DNA of 64,000 bases from Anaerobacterium chartisolvens (lineage in GTDB: Bacteria > Bacillota > Clostridia > Acetivibrionales > DSM-27016): the NCBI RefSeq assembly GCF_003337415.1, contig NZ_QPJT01000011.1, forward strand, positions 62,001 through 126,000, written 5' to 3'. Below, piece after piece: positions 1 through 7,503 of the stretch (positions are counted from its first letter, which is position 1; each line of letters begins with the position of its first letter). The notes beneath the pieces were generated by a model that ran no database searches, was not told where the DNA came from, and saw only the letters and a list, made by a program, of their open reading frames with translations. The position numbers were made by a program, and so were the translations under genes.

Positions 1-357
1 GACGGTACGTATTGCCATAACAAAAAAACCGCGGAGGAATATTTTGAGGATCTTGATTCAAATAAAATGCCTCTGGACTGCAATGGAGCGCACAAGCTGA
101 ATCAGGACGATAAAATAAGGGCGGCGGTAATTCTTAAATATCTGCTGACGTACTATGAAATTGACAAGACGGCAATAAACAAGGATTTTGATATTGACTT
201 TGATGAGTATTTCGCAAGTGAAATAAAGCAGCTGGATAAATTTGCAAGCGACGGTATAGTAACGCTTGAGGACGATAAAATTAAGGTCACCGATATGGGA
301 AGGTATGTAGTAAAGCATGTCGCGTTTGTATTTGATAACCATTACAGAAAAGCATAG
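1..357 (+). CDS. HemN-like radical SAM protein, C-terminal fragment
   Basis: The window opens inside a reading frame (frame 1, no start visible) and ends at a TAG at 355-357. The 118 visible residues match the C-terminal domain of oxygen-independent coproporphyrinogen III oxidase-like proteins: an N-D-D-K-I-R-A-A-V-I-L-K stretch like the HemN helical region, and a T-D-M-G-R-Y-V end typical of the family's small winged-helix part. The radical SAM cysteine motif would lie upstream of the window, so function (heme synthesis versus another HemN relative) cannot be settled. It is separated by about 270 bp from the following operon and is probably not part of it. Confidence 0.7.
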   Translation, partial: DGTYCHNKKTAEEYFEDLDSNKMPLDCNGAHKLNQDDKIRAAVILKYLLTYYEIDKTAINKDFDIDFDEYFASEIKQLDKFASDGIVTLEDDKIKVTDMGRYVVKHVAFVFDNHYRKA

Positions 358-360
358 ATG

Positions 361-425
361 TATATAGGACGTGACAAAGATTTTACAAACATAGAGGATG
401 TAAAATAATATCCTCCATAATAATT
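361..425 (+). repeat. Degenerate, internally deleted copy of the window's MITE-like repeat
   Basis: The stretch starts with a close match to the left end of the full repeats at 56755 and 60543 (shared core AAAGATTTTACAAACAT, then AGAGGATG for GGAGGATA). It then passes almost directly to a TATCCTCCAT right-arm remnant. Most of the interior is missing. It lies just behind the hemN-like gene. The remaining bases to 625 are AT-rich, with a TATATCCTA...TAGGATA inverted repeat near 560-590 and no gene; a promoter for the operon starting at 626 is expected here but I cannot place it. Confidence 0.6.
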
Positions 426-625
426 TCTACTCTAACTATAAAAGCATGTATACCTTTAGAAGGCGCTTGTGATTTTAGTTAGCTTAAATTATATCCCGGT
501 CACGCATTCCGGGGAAATTATTATTCTGGAAATTATTTTACAGCCTTTTTAGATAGTTTATATCCTAATTTATATAGACATATAGGATAAAAATAATTTT
601 ATATAAAAAATAAGGGGATGGTATT

Positions 626-880
626 ATGTCAACACAGTCGGGTGTTAATTTGGATAGCTTAATTGACAACATAGCAAGGATTGCAAAGTTTCCAAAGGAA
701 GAGGTGAAAATGGATTTCAGGCTGTACAATTCACGAGTGGTTTCCTCTCTGTCTATGCTGGAAATTATGAGCTTTGTTGAGAAGGAATACGGCATTGTCA
801 TTTTGCCGGAGGAAATGATTGAGGACAACTTTGGAGATATCGGCAAATTAAAGGAAATGATAGACAGAAAGCTGGCGTGA
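626..880 (+). CDS. Acyl carrier protein (atypical SSL site)
   Basis: An 84-residue four-helix acyl carrier protein. The pantetheine-attachment region reads V-V-S-S-L-S-M-L-E-I, so Ser41 is the expected phosphopantetheine site, but the usual preceding Asp (DSL) is Ser40. A clear ribosome site (AAGGGGATGG) precedes the ATG. It is the first gene of the cluster 1 operon, 34 bp before the acyl-AMP ligase that probably loads it or the second ACP at 2588. It would carry a starter acyl chain in the cytoplasm. The SSL variant recurs in the ACP at 34362 of the second cluster. Confidence 0.85.
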   Translation: MSTQSGVNLDSLIDNIARIAKFPKEEVKMDFRLYNSRVVSSLSMLEIMSFVEKEYGIVILPEEMIEDNFGDIGKLKEMIDRKLA

Positions 881-914
881 GTGATTATCAGATATTTAAG
901 TGGGGGATAAGTAA

Positions 915-2585
915 ATGTTTAAAGGTAGAAAAACCATTGGTAATGTTATTAATTCATATACCGAAAAGTTTCAGGACAAAACGGTGCTGATGTTTGATGA
1001 TTCACACTATTCATTTAAGGATTTACAGAAAACGGCAATAATCATAGCTTATAATTTATCTAAGCTGGGAATTAAAAAAGGTGACAGGGTTGCCATTGTG
1101 ATGAATAACAGGGTGGAATATATCTTTTGCTATTATGCGCTGGCGCTGCTGGGGGCGTGGGTGATACCCGTCAACATTCGGTATGAGGCGGGAGAATTGA
1201 AAAATGTCCTTTCAAATGCCGAGGCGTCTACCGTTATATATGAAAGGCAAATAGACAATTTTGATTTTTACAGGGTTATTGACGAGATAAAGCATGAATT
1301 GCCAAACTTAAGGAATTTGATAGTATGCCAAATGGAAGAGCAGGTTGAGGACAAAACTCTGTTTTTAGATGTGCTGAGGCTAAAGGATGATGAGAATTAC
1401 CATGATGCCTTCAATAAGGTGATGGAATTGGAGGCGCAGGTTGAGGAGGATGCCACCTTCCTTTTAGCCTATACGTCGGGTACTACGGGAAACCCTAAGG
1501 GTGTGATGCTCCAGCACGATTATTTTGTAACGATATGCCATAATCTTAATGAAATATGGAGCGGTGAAAGAAAAAAGGAAGAGGGCGGGCAGTCCCACGG
1601 AATAACAATGTCCGTTGCTCCCTTATATGCCGCGCAGGGCTTTATGGCGTTATTCATTGAGCTTCTGACGGGAGAGACAATTCAGATGTGCTCAAGCTTT
1701 ATACCAAATGAGATAATACGGTATCTCAACAATAAAAACGTCATAGCATTTCACACCCAGCCTACCTTCTGGAGCCTTTTATTGACGGTCCCTTACTTCC
1801 ACCATTTAGACCTGACCCACCTGCAAAGATGCGTCGTATCGGGATCATTATGCTCGCCCACTCTGGCGGCAAAGATAGCAGAACTTACAAAGGGCATAAT
1901 CATAAATGCATACGGGCTTGTTGAGGCTACATGCATATCAACTATTACCAGGCTGGAGGATTTGCCCGACATCACTTTTAACACAATAGGCAAGCCTGTA
2001 GACGGAATTGAATATAAAATTGTGGATTCGGAAAGAAAAGAGGTGCCCAAGGGTGAGGTCGGAGAGCTTGCGTTAAGAGGCTTCAATATGAAGGGGTATT
2101 ACAGAAATCCTGAAAAGACCAAGGAAGTGATAGATGACGAGGGATGGCTCTACACAGGAGATTTGGTCAGAATGTATGATGAAGAAAATATCAGCATTGT
2201 GGGGAGATCAAAGGATATGGTGGTGCGTGGCGCGTTTAATGTTTATCCGAGCGATATAGAGGAATGTCTGTATGGCTTTGATAAAATTCATGATGTCGCC
2301 GTCGTAGGCAAGCCCAACGAAATACTCGGAGAAAGCCTTGTTGCCTTTGTTGTTCCAAAGCCGGGGGCTGTATTAAAAGAAGGTGACATTATGAGGTTTT
2401 GCAGAGGAAAGATATCCAATTATAAAATTCCCGATGATGTTGTTTTTATATCACAGATGCCTATTTTGGAGTCGGGAAAGGTAAAGAAGAATGTGCTTAG
2501 AGAATGGGCATTATCCGGCACACCCGATAATCAAAGACTGTTTTTTAACAACAGGGCCAGAGCTAATTTTGGTAAAGGAGAATAG
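915..2585 (+). CDS. Acyl-AMP ligase / acyl-CoA (acyl-ACP) synthetase
   Basis: A 556-residue member of the ANL adenylating superfamily. Visible motifs: the ATP-binding loop T-S-G-T-T-G-N-P-K-G (residues 187-196), Y-G-L-V-E-A-T, G-W-L-Y-T-G-D-L, G-R-S-K-D-M-V-V-R-G-A at the hinge, and the catalytic Lys region G-K-V-K-K near residue 520. It activates a carboxylic acid as acyl-AMP and hands it to CoA or, more likely here, to one of the two flanking ACPs. The following ACP starts 3 bp after its stop, so the two are probably translationally coupled. The substrate cannot be read from sequence; a medium or branched fatty acid starter is inferred from context. Confidence 0.9.
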   Translation: MFKGRKTIGNVINSYTEKFQDKTVLMFDDSHYSFKDLQKTAIIIAYNLSKLGIKKGDRVAIVMNNRVEYIFCYYALALLGAWVIPVNIRYEAGELKNVLSNAEASTVIYERQIDNFDFYRVIDEIKHELPNLRNLIVCQMEEQVEDKTLFLDVLRLKDDENYHDAFNKVMELEAQVEEDATFLLAYTSGTTGNPKGVMLQHDYFVTICHNLNEIWSGERKKEEGGQSHGITMSVAPLYAAQGFMALFIELLTGETIQMCSSFIPNEIIRYLNNKNVIAFHTQPTFWSLLLTVPYFHHLDLTHLQRCVVSGSLCSPTLAAKIAELTKGIIINAYGLVEATCISTITRLEDLPDITFNTIGKPVDGIEYKIVDSERKEVPKGEVGELALRGFNMKGYYRNPEKTKEVIDDEGWLYTGDLVRMYDEENISIVGRSKDMVVRGAFNVYPSDIEECLYGFDKIHDVAVVGKPNEILGESLVAFVVPKPGAVLKEGDIMRFCRGKISNYKIPDDVVFISQMPILESGKVKKNVLREWALSGTPDNQRLFFNNRARANFGKGE

Positions 2586-2587
2586 AA

Positions 2588-2842
2588 ATGGCAGATATAA
2601 CAATGGAAGATTTTAAAGAGATCATATCCGATCATTTAGGCATAAACATTGATGATATCAAACCGGAATCAAACTTTATAAATGATTTCAGGATTGACTC
2701 TTTGTCACTTGTAAATTTTATTATCAAGCTGGAAATGAAGCTGGGAATTAAGATTCCCACAGAACAACTGGTGGAGATGAGGGACATGGAAGCGACCTTT
2801 AGAATAATCAGTGAGGCAATGGCGGCCAAGGAGACGAAATAG
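2588..2842 (+). CDS. Acyl carrier protein
   Basis: An 84-residue acyl carrier protein with a canonical attachment site (F-R-I-D-S-L-S-L-V; Ser38) and the usual K-L-G-I-K-I-P helix III entry. It begins 3 bp after the acyl-AMP ligase stop, with GGTAAAGGAG inside the ligase 3' end as ribosome site. Together with the ligase and the KAS III that follows, it forms a starter-loading and first-condensation cassette for cluster 1. Two ACPs in one cassette (626 and 2588) suggest one for the loaded acid and one for an extender or the condensed product. That division of labour is inference. Confidence 0.9.
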   Translation: MADITMEDFKEIISDHLGINIDDIKPESNFINDFRIDSLSLVNFIIKLEMKLGIKIPTEQLVEMRDMEATFRIISEAMAAKETK

Positions 2843-2872
2843 TCCATATTAAAAGGAAAGAGGGGAAAGAGG

Positions 2873-3943
2873 ATGGCAATGGATAGTATAAGAATAAAAG
2901 CTTTTTCATATTATGTTCCGGAGGGAAGAATTACGAATGATCAGGTAGTAGAGCCGTTTCTTGAGGTCAACAAGGACCATTTAAGCAGTGAAGACATTGA
3001 ATATATTTCATATAGCTGTAAAAGAAAGTTTGAATTTTTAGGAGTTCAGACCCGCTCCATAGGCATTAACGGGGATAATGCGGTGGGAATGGCCGTCAAG
3101 GTTTGCGAGGATGCTATGGCAAAAGCCAATGTCACTCCCCAAGAAATTGATTGCCTTATTTTTGCAGCGGTAAGCAATCCTTTTTTTGAGCCTTCCTTTG
3201 CCACTGTCATAGCGAAGGAAATCGGAATAGAAACCGGCGATTTCTTTGATATAGGCGATACCTGCAACGGGTTTATGAAGGGTATTGAAATTGCCGGCAT
3301 TTATCTTTCCACGGGGAAATACAGGAATGTTTTAGTGGTAGCCAGCGAGCACCCGTATGAAGTGGGGGAGAGCATTCAGAATACTGCGAGGATTGATGTT
3401 GTGGAGGATATAGACAAGAAATTCTCCACATTTTTTGCTGGAAGCGGCGCGGGTGCGTTTTTGCTTTCTAAAGAGGGTGACGGGCCCGAAATAAAGCACT
3501 ACTTCCAGTACAGGGAAACCGAAAACTGGGATATATCTCTATACATGCTGCCGGGCATAACACTGCCCAAGACAAGATATGAAAAGATATTGAATGGAAT
3601 ATGGGCAGATCCTTACAGCCTTTCGGCTCTGATTATACAGAATATGCCCGGCTTTTTATTAAAAAGCTTTGAGGAAAATGACATTGATAAGGATAAGATA
3701 GATTTATTCTTTACTCATCAGCTTGGAGACAATATTACCTTTGCCACCTTGGACAAGCTGGGAGTAGAAAGATCAAAGGCTCCCATACATACCTTCAAGG
3801 AGTTTGGCAACTTAGCCGCCGCAAACCTGCCGGTATCTATAGGAATGGCAAATGACGCCGGGTTGCTGGAAAAAGGTAAGAATGTGGTGCTGATGAGCAG
3901 TGCGTGCGGTTTAACCTTTGCGTGCATGTATATAACATGGTAG
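2873..3943 (+). CDS. 3-oxoacyl-ACP synthase III (KAS III) family protein
   Basis: A 356-residue thiolase-fold ketosynthase of the FabH type. The active-site triad is intact: Cys131 in D-T-C-N-G-F, His282 in F-F-T-H-Q-L-G, and Asn313 in F-G-N-L-A-A-A-N. It would condense a CoA- or ACP-bound acyl starter with a malonyl-type unit, or transfer an acyl group, in the cytoplasm. It lies 30 bp after the second ACP. It is too short and lacks the signature of HMG-CoA synthases, so a beta-branching role is not supported. A KAS III next to an ACP, an AMP ligase and ETF genes is mirrored in the second cluster at 33404-38018. Confidence 0.88.
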   Translation: MAMDSIRIKAFSYYVPEGRITNDQVVEPFLEVNKDHLSSEDIEYISYSCKRKFEFLGVQTRSIGINGDNAVGMAVKVCEDAMAKANVTPQEIDCLIFAAVSNPFFEPSFATVIAKEIGIETGDFFDIGDTCNGFMKGIEIAGIYLSTGKYRNVLVVASEHPYEVGESIQNTARIDVVEDIDKKFSTFFAGSGAGAFLLSKEGDGPEIKHYFQYRETENWDISLYMLPGITLPKTRYEKILNGIWADPYSLSALIIQNMPGFLLKSFEENDIDKDKIDLFFTHQLGDNITFATLDKLGVERSKAPIHTFKEFGNLAAANLPVSIGMANDAGLLEKGKNVVLMSSACGLTFACMYITW

Positions 3944-3964
3944 TTTTATAGGGGGACATTTATA

Positions 3965-5008
3965 ATGGGAGCTATATCGGTGAGGCAGCCATCGTTGCTA
4001 CTGGGGAAATTAAATAATAACGACAATTTTATAAATAAAATTGTAAAAGAGAATTATAGCCTTTTAGACGATAGTGTTGCTATGGCGCGCTACAGGGGCA
4101 ACATTATTTTTAAAAGCACCGGGAATGATACGAAAATCATAGCGTGGCAGAGAAACATACTGAAGGTAAGAAGCGGCTATAGCTCTGCCCCCTGTATTTT
4201 GACCCTTACAATAGATGGGGAAGGGAAAATAAAAACCATTGATGTAGATCCCTCATTCCGCGGGAGCAAGGGAATAGTCTGCTCGGCTAAATATTTCGAC
4301 AAAATAGTCAAGAAGCTTTTAGGGTATAAAATTGACAACTTGTTTTTAAGCAAGACAAAGACAAGCGACACACACTGCTTTCATGTCACCGAGGTGCTAA
4401 GGGGCGTGTTTACCGCATATAAGCTGTATATGAATGAGGGCTGTGACAAAATGGAAGAACCCGCTTTGTTCTATGAAGAGGAGAACCTTAATTCATATAT
4501 TGAGGACGGAGCATTATACCTGTCCGGCTTGCAGACCTATAACAATGAAAAAAGCATACGGTATGCATTAAGACTTGAGGATATATTTGAAAAGGTCTGT
4601 TTTGACGAGAACGGCGCAATGCATGTTTATGAAGGAGCAAAGGTTGAATTTATTATTAACGGAGAGGCTGTAAAAAGCAAAAGGGTTAATGTCAACCCCA
4701 GAGACAACAGCTTTCCCAATTTTACCGAGTTTATAGTGGAGTGTATGCCGTTTCTGGAAAAGGCGGTAGAGCCGTCGGGAAGGTTGAAAATATTTAATAC
4801 AAACACATACATATTTGCTATTATAGGGCTGCTTACACAGTCTGTCGCCATAAAGATGTTCGGTCATAACTATGATTATGTATTCCACATAATCAACAAC
4901 ATTCAACGCATAAATAATGTTCCGGCCTGTGTTGGGGGGCTTTTAAACCAGGAAGAGGCGGATAAATATTACCCGGAATTTAAATTTTCCGATATATTCG
5001 GGATATGA
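3965..5008 (+). CDS. Uncharacterised biosynthetic protein, possibly DUF2889-like
   Basis: A 347-residue soluble protein with no motif I can name securely. The segment around residues 75-160 (I-L-T-L-T-I-D-G-E-G-K-I, then C-F-H-V-T-E-V-L-R-G) resembles the DUF2889 family, in which a T-H-L-T-E-L-L-R-G element is typical. The second half has no recognised similarity. It has a GGGGG ribosome site before the ATG and sits between KAS III and the NRPS, co-directional and closely spaced, so it likely acts in the cluster 1 pathway. Function unknown. Confidence 0.6.
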   Translation: MGAISVRQPSLLLGKLNNNDNFINKIVKENYSLLDDSVAMARYRGNIIFKSTGNDTKIIAWQRNILKVRSGYSSAPCILTLTIDGEGKIKTIDVDPSFRGSKGIVCSAKYFDKIVKKLLGYKIDNLFLSKTKTSDTHCFHVTEVLRGVFTAYKLYMNEGCDKMEEPALFYEEENLNSYIEDGALYLSGLQTYNNEKSIRYALRLEDIFEKVCFDENGAMHVYEGAKVEFIINGEAVKSKRVNVNPRDNSFPNFTEFIVECMPFLEKAVEPSGRLKIFNTNTYIFAIIGLLTQSVAIKMFGHNYDYVFHIINNIQRINNVPACVGGLLNQEEADKYYPEFKFSDIFGI

Positions 5009-5020
5009 TTCCATGCGTAC

Positions 5021-5060
5021 TCACCCCCCTGCCCCCTCTCTTTTCAAAAGAGGGGGAGAT
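5021..5060 (+). repeat. Small palindromic intergenic repeat (CCCCCTCTC...GAGGGGG type)
   Basis: The sequence TCACCCCCCTGCCCCCTCTC followed by TTTTCAAAAGAGGGGGAG folds into a hairpin and is of the widely dispersed CCCCTCTC...GAGAGGGG intergenic type. It lies between the stop of the upstream gene (5008) and the NRPS ribosome site (5077). An ATG at 5005 could translate through it, giving a low-complexity L-T-P-L-P-P-L-F-S-K-E leader, but the repeat is better explained as intergenic. Confidence 0.6.
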
Positions 5061-5088
5061 AGCTGCATATAGAAATGAGGAGTTGCAA

Positions 5089-7503
5089 TTGAATTTAAAT
5101 GAAAAGGATATATTGTCCATGTATTCCCGCTTAAACGACACCGATTTGGAATACGACAGGGATAAAACTCTGGCGGAGCTGTTTGAATGCCAGGTCCGGT
5201 CAACACCCGATAGTATTGCTGTGGTGTTTGAGGATAAAACGGTTACTTACAGCCAATTGAATATAAAAGCCAATAAGCTGGCGTGGAAATTAAGGGATAT
5301 GGGCATTGGCAGAGGCAGCCTGGTTGCAGTCATATTAAACCGCTCCATTGAGCTGTTTGCGGCTATTTTGGGTGTCTTGAAATCGGGCGCGGCTTATATT
5401 CCCATAGACCCCGATTATCCCCCCGAAAGAGTGCGTTACATGCTTTCGTTCAGTAATGCCGCCCTTGTCATATCGTCACAAAATATTTCGGAGGGAACAG
5501 ACTTACATGGCAATGTCTTGAACGCTGACGACACAGCCCTTGAAGGACAGAAGGAGATAAACCCTCCCGTTTTAAACGGGCCGGAGGATCTTGCCTATGT
5601 CATATTCACCTCGGGTTCCACAGGGAAGCCAAAGGGTGTGATGATTGAGCAAAGGGCGGTAAATAATTTCTTTGCGGGAATAACACGGCTTATTGATTTT
5701 AATCCTTCAAAAAAGATACTTGGGTTAACAACCGTTTCCTTTGACATTTTTGTGTTGGAAACCTTTCTGCCTCTTTTTACGGGAGCGCGGATAATACTGG
5801 CAAATGAACGGCAGCAGATGGATTCAAAGCTTCTTAGCAGCCTTATAGTAACGCACCGGGTAGACATGCTTCAAATAACGCCGTCCAGGCTGCAAATGCT
5901 CATGTCCCACCCAAAAAGCCGGGAAGCCTTAAGCTGCGTTAAAGAAATTATGGTTGGGGGAGAAGCGTTTGTAAAAAAGCTTTTGCCCGAGCTGCAAAAA
6001 TTCAGCTCCCTTAGAATTTTCAACATGTACGGGCCTACCGAAACAACTGTATGGTCAACCGTCATGGAGCTTACAAACAGAGAAAAAATCACTATAGGAA
6101 GGCCTATAGCAAACACGCAGGTTTATATATTAAACGACAGAAATATTCCGGCGGGGATTGGTGAACCGGGTGAGCTTTGCATTTCAGGTGACGGACTGGC
6201 AAGAGGCTATTTGAATGATCGCGAAAAAACAGATGAAAGCTTCATTGAAAGCCCGTTTAAGGAAGGCACAAGGCTGTATAGAACGGGGGATTTGGCCAGA
6301 CTGCTGCCCGATGGAGATATAGAGGTTATAGGCAGGAATGATTCACAGGTAAAGATAAGGGGCTACCGCATAGAAATAAAGGAGATAGAAGAAGCTCTGG
6401 GCAAATATGAAGGCATAACAGGCTGTGCGGTTTTAGCACTTGACGATAAAATGGGCTATAAATATCTTGCCGCATACTATACTTCAAACGGGGAGCTGGA
6501 CAAGTCGGGGATCAGGGAGGAGCTGCACGGCGTTTTGCCTTCGTATATGGTGCCGTCGGTGTTCATCAGGATAGATGAATTCCCGATGACGCCTAACGGC
6601 AAGCTTGACAGAAAGGCTCTGCCCTCGCCTGAAGGCTTTAATAATGAGACATCGTCTGATAATACCCAAAAGGTTTCGGTGGATAATGAGGTACAAAGAG
6701 AAATTTTAAAAGTGTGGATGGAGCTGCTGCCTGCTAAGAGCATAGGAATTAATGACAATTTTTTTGATATAGGCGGCAATTCCATGCAGCTTGTCATTAT
6801 GAGCAACATGATAAATGAGGTATATGAGGATAAGGTCGAGGTGGCGGATATATTCGCAAATCCTACCATAAAGCGTCTGGCCGGCTTCATAGAATCAAAG
6901 TATCAAAATAATGACGAACCATTATATGAGGCCCCGGTTATAGAGTTCCCGGATGCCTTTATGCAGGATTCATATGAGGACAGTATTAAGCTATGCCTGA
7001 ATGTAGATGAAAATAAAATCAGAGGCTTTGAAGAGATTTCCTTAAGTTATGAAATTACTAATGAGATACTCTTTGCGGCAATGTTCCTTTTCCTTATATC
7101 ACAGATAACAAATCAAAAGGCCTTTTCAGTTGCTTCTATTTTAACGGGCGAAAATGCCATAAGGAACATATCGCTGGATTTTAACGGCATTGAAGACTTA
7201 GCTGAGGTTTTAATGCAGATGAAGGGGATAACCGAGAGGTATTCCGGCTGCTTGAGCTACCCTGTTGAACAGGTAAGAGAGCTTGGAAAGGGCATTAACA
7301 ATACCCCCGCTTCGGTATTGGTGGCTGTCGGAGGCACTCAGACCAAGGGGCTGGAAAATGTTTTCGACTTGATTTTCCAAATCGACAATAAAGACGGCGC
7401 GCCGGTGTTTCTATTGGAATATAACGCTTCAGTGTTTAAGCAGTCCAAAATCAAAAAGATATTAAGCAACTATCAGGAATTAATTGAAATGCTGGTTGAT
7501 TGA
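5089..7503 (+). CDS. NRPS: adenylation (glycine-like) - PCP - half condensation domain
   Basis: The start is TTG 5089, six bases after a strong GAGGAG site; an ATG at 5005 overlaps the previous stop but would translate the palindromic repeat. The 804 residues hold an A domain (A3 T-S-G-S-T-G-K-P-K-G near 174, A5 N-M-Y-G-P-T-E-T-T-V-W, A8 hinge R-N-D-S-Q-V-K-I-R-G-Y, A10 N-G-K-L-D-R-K near 504). A PCP follows (F-D-I-G-G-N-S, Ser565). My reading of the specificity pocket is D-I-L-Q-M-G-M-V-W-K, close to the glycine code; this is inference. The last 190 residues resemble only the C-terminal lobe of a condensation domain (ending F-L-L-E-Y-N-A-S-V-F...). The HHxxxDG lobe is absent. Confidence 0.88.
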   Translation: MNLNEKDILSMYSRLNDTDLEYDRDKTLAELFECQVRSTPDSIAVVFEDKTVTYSQLNIKANKLAWKLRDMGIGRGSLVAVILNRSIELFAAILGVLKSGAAYIPIDPDYPPERVRYMLSFSNAALVISSQNISEGTDLHGNVLNADDTALEGQKEINPPVLNGPEDLAYVIFTSGSTGKPKGVMIEQRAVNNFFAGITRLIDFNPSKKILGLTTVSFDIFVLETFLPLFTGARIILANERQQMDSKLLSSLIVTHRVDMLQITPSRLQMLMSHPKSREALSCVKEIMVGGEAFVKKLLPELQKFSSLRIFNMYGPTETTVWSTVMELTNREKITIGRPIANTQVYILNDRNIPAGIGEPGELCISGDGLARGYLNDREKTDESFIESPFKEGTRLYRTGDLARLLPDGDIEVIGRNDSQVKIRGYRIEIKEIEEALGKYEGITGCAVLALDDKMGYKYLAAYYTSNGELDKSGIREELHGVLPSYMVPSVFIRIDEFPMTPNGKLDRKALPSPEGFNNETSSDNTQKVSVDNEVQREILKVWMELLPAKSIGINDNFFDIGGNSMQLVIMSNMINEVYEDKVEVADIFANPTIKRLAGFIESKYQNNDEPLYEAPVIEFPDAFMQDSYEDSIKLCLNVDENKIRGFEEISLSYEITNEILFAAMFLFLISQITNQKAFSVASILTGENAIRNISLDFNGIEDLAEVLMQMKGITERYSGCLSYPVEQVRELGKGINNTPASVLVAVGGTQTKGLENVFDLIFQIDNKDGAPVFLLEYNASVFKQSKIKKILSNYQELIEMLVD

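Noticed and set aside
2873-3943. HMG-CoA synthase of a beta-branching cassette, suggested by the nearby ACPs and AT-less PKS
   Set aside because: Length and Cys-His-Asn pattern are of KAS III, and no decarboxylating KS or paired crotonases lie in cluster 1.
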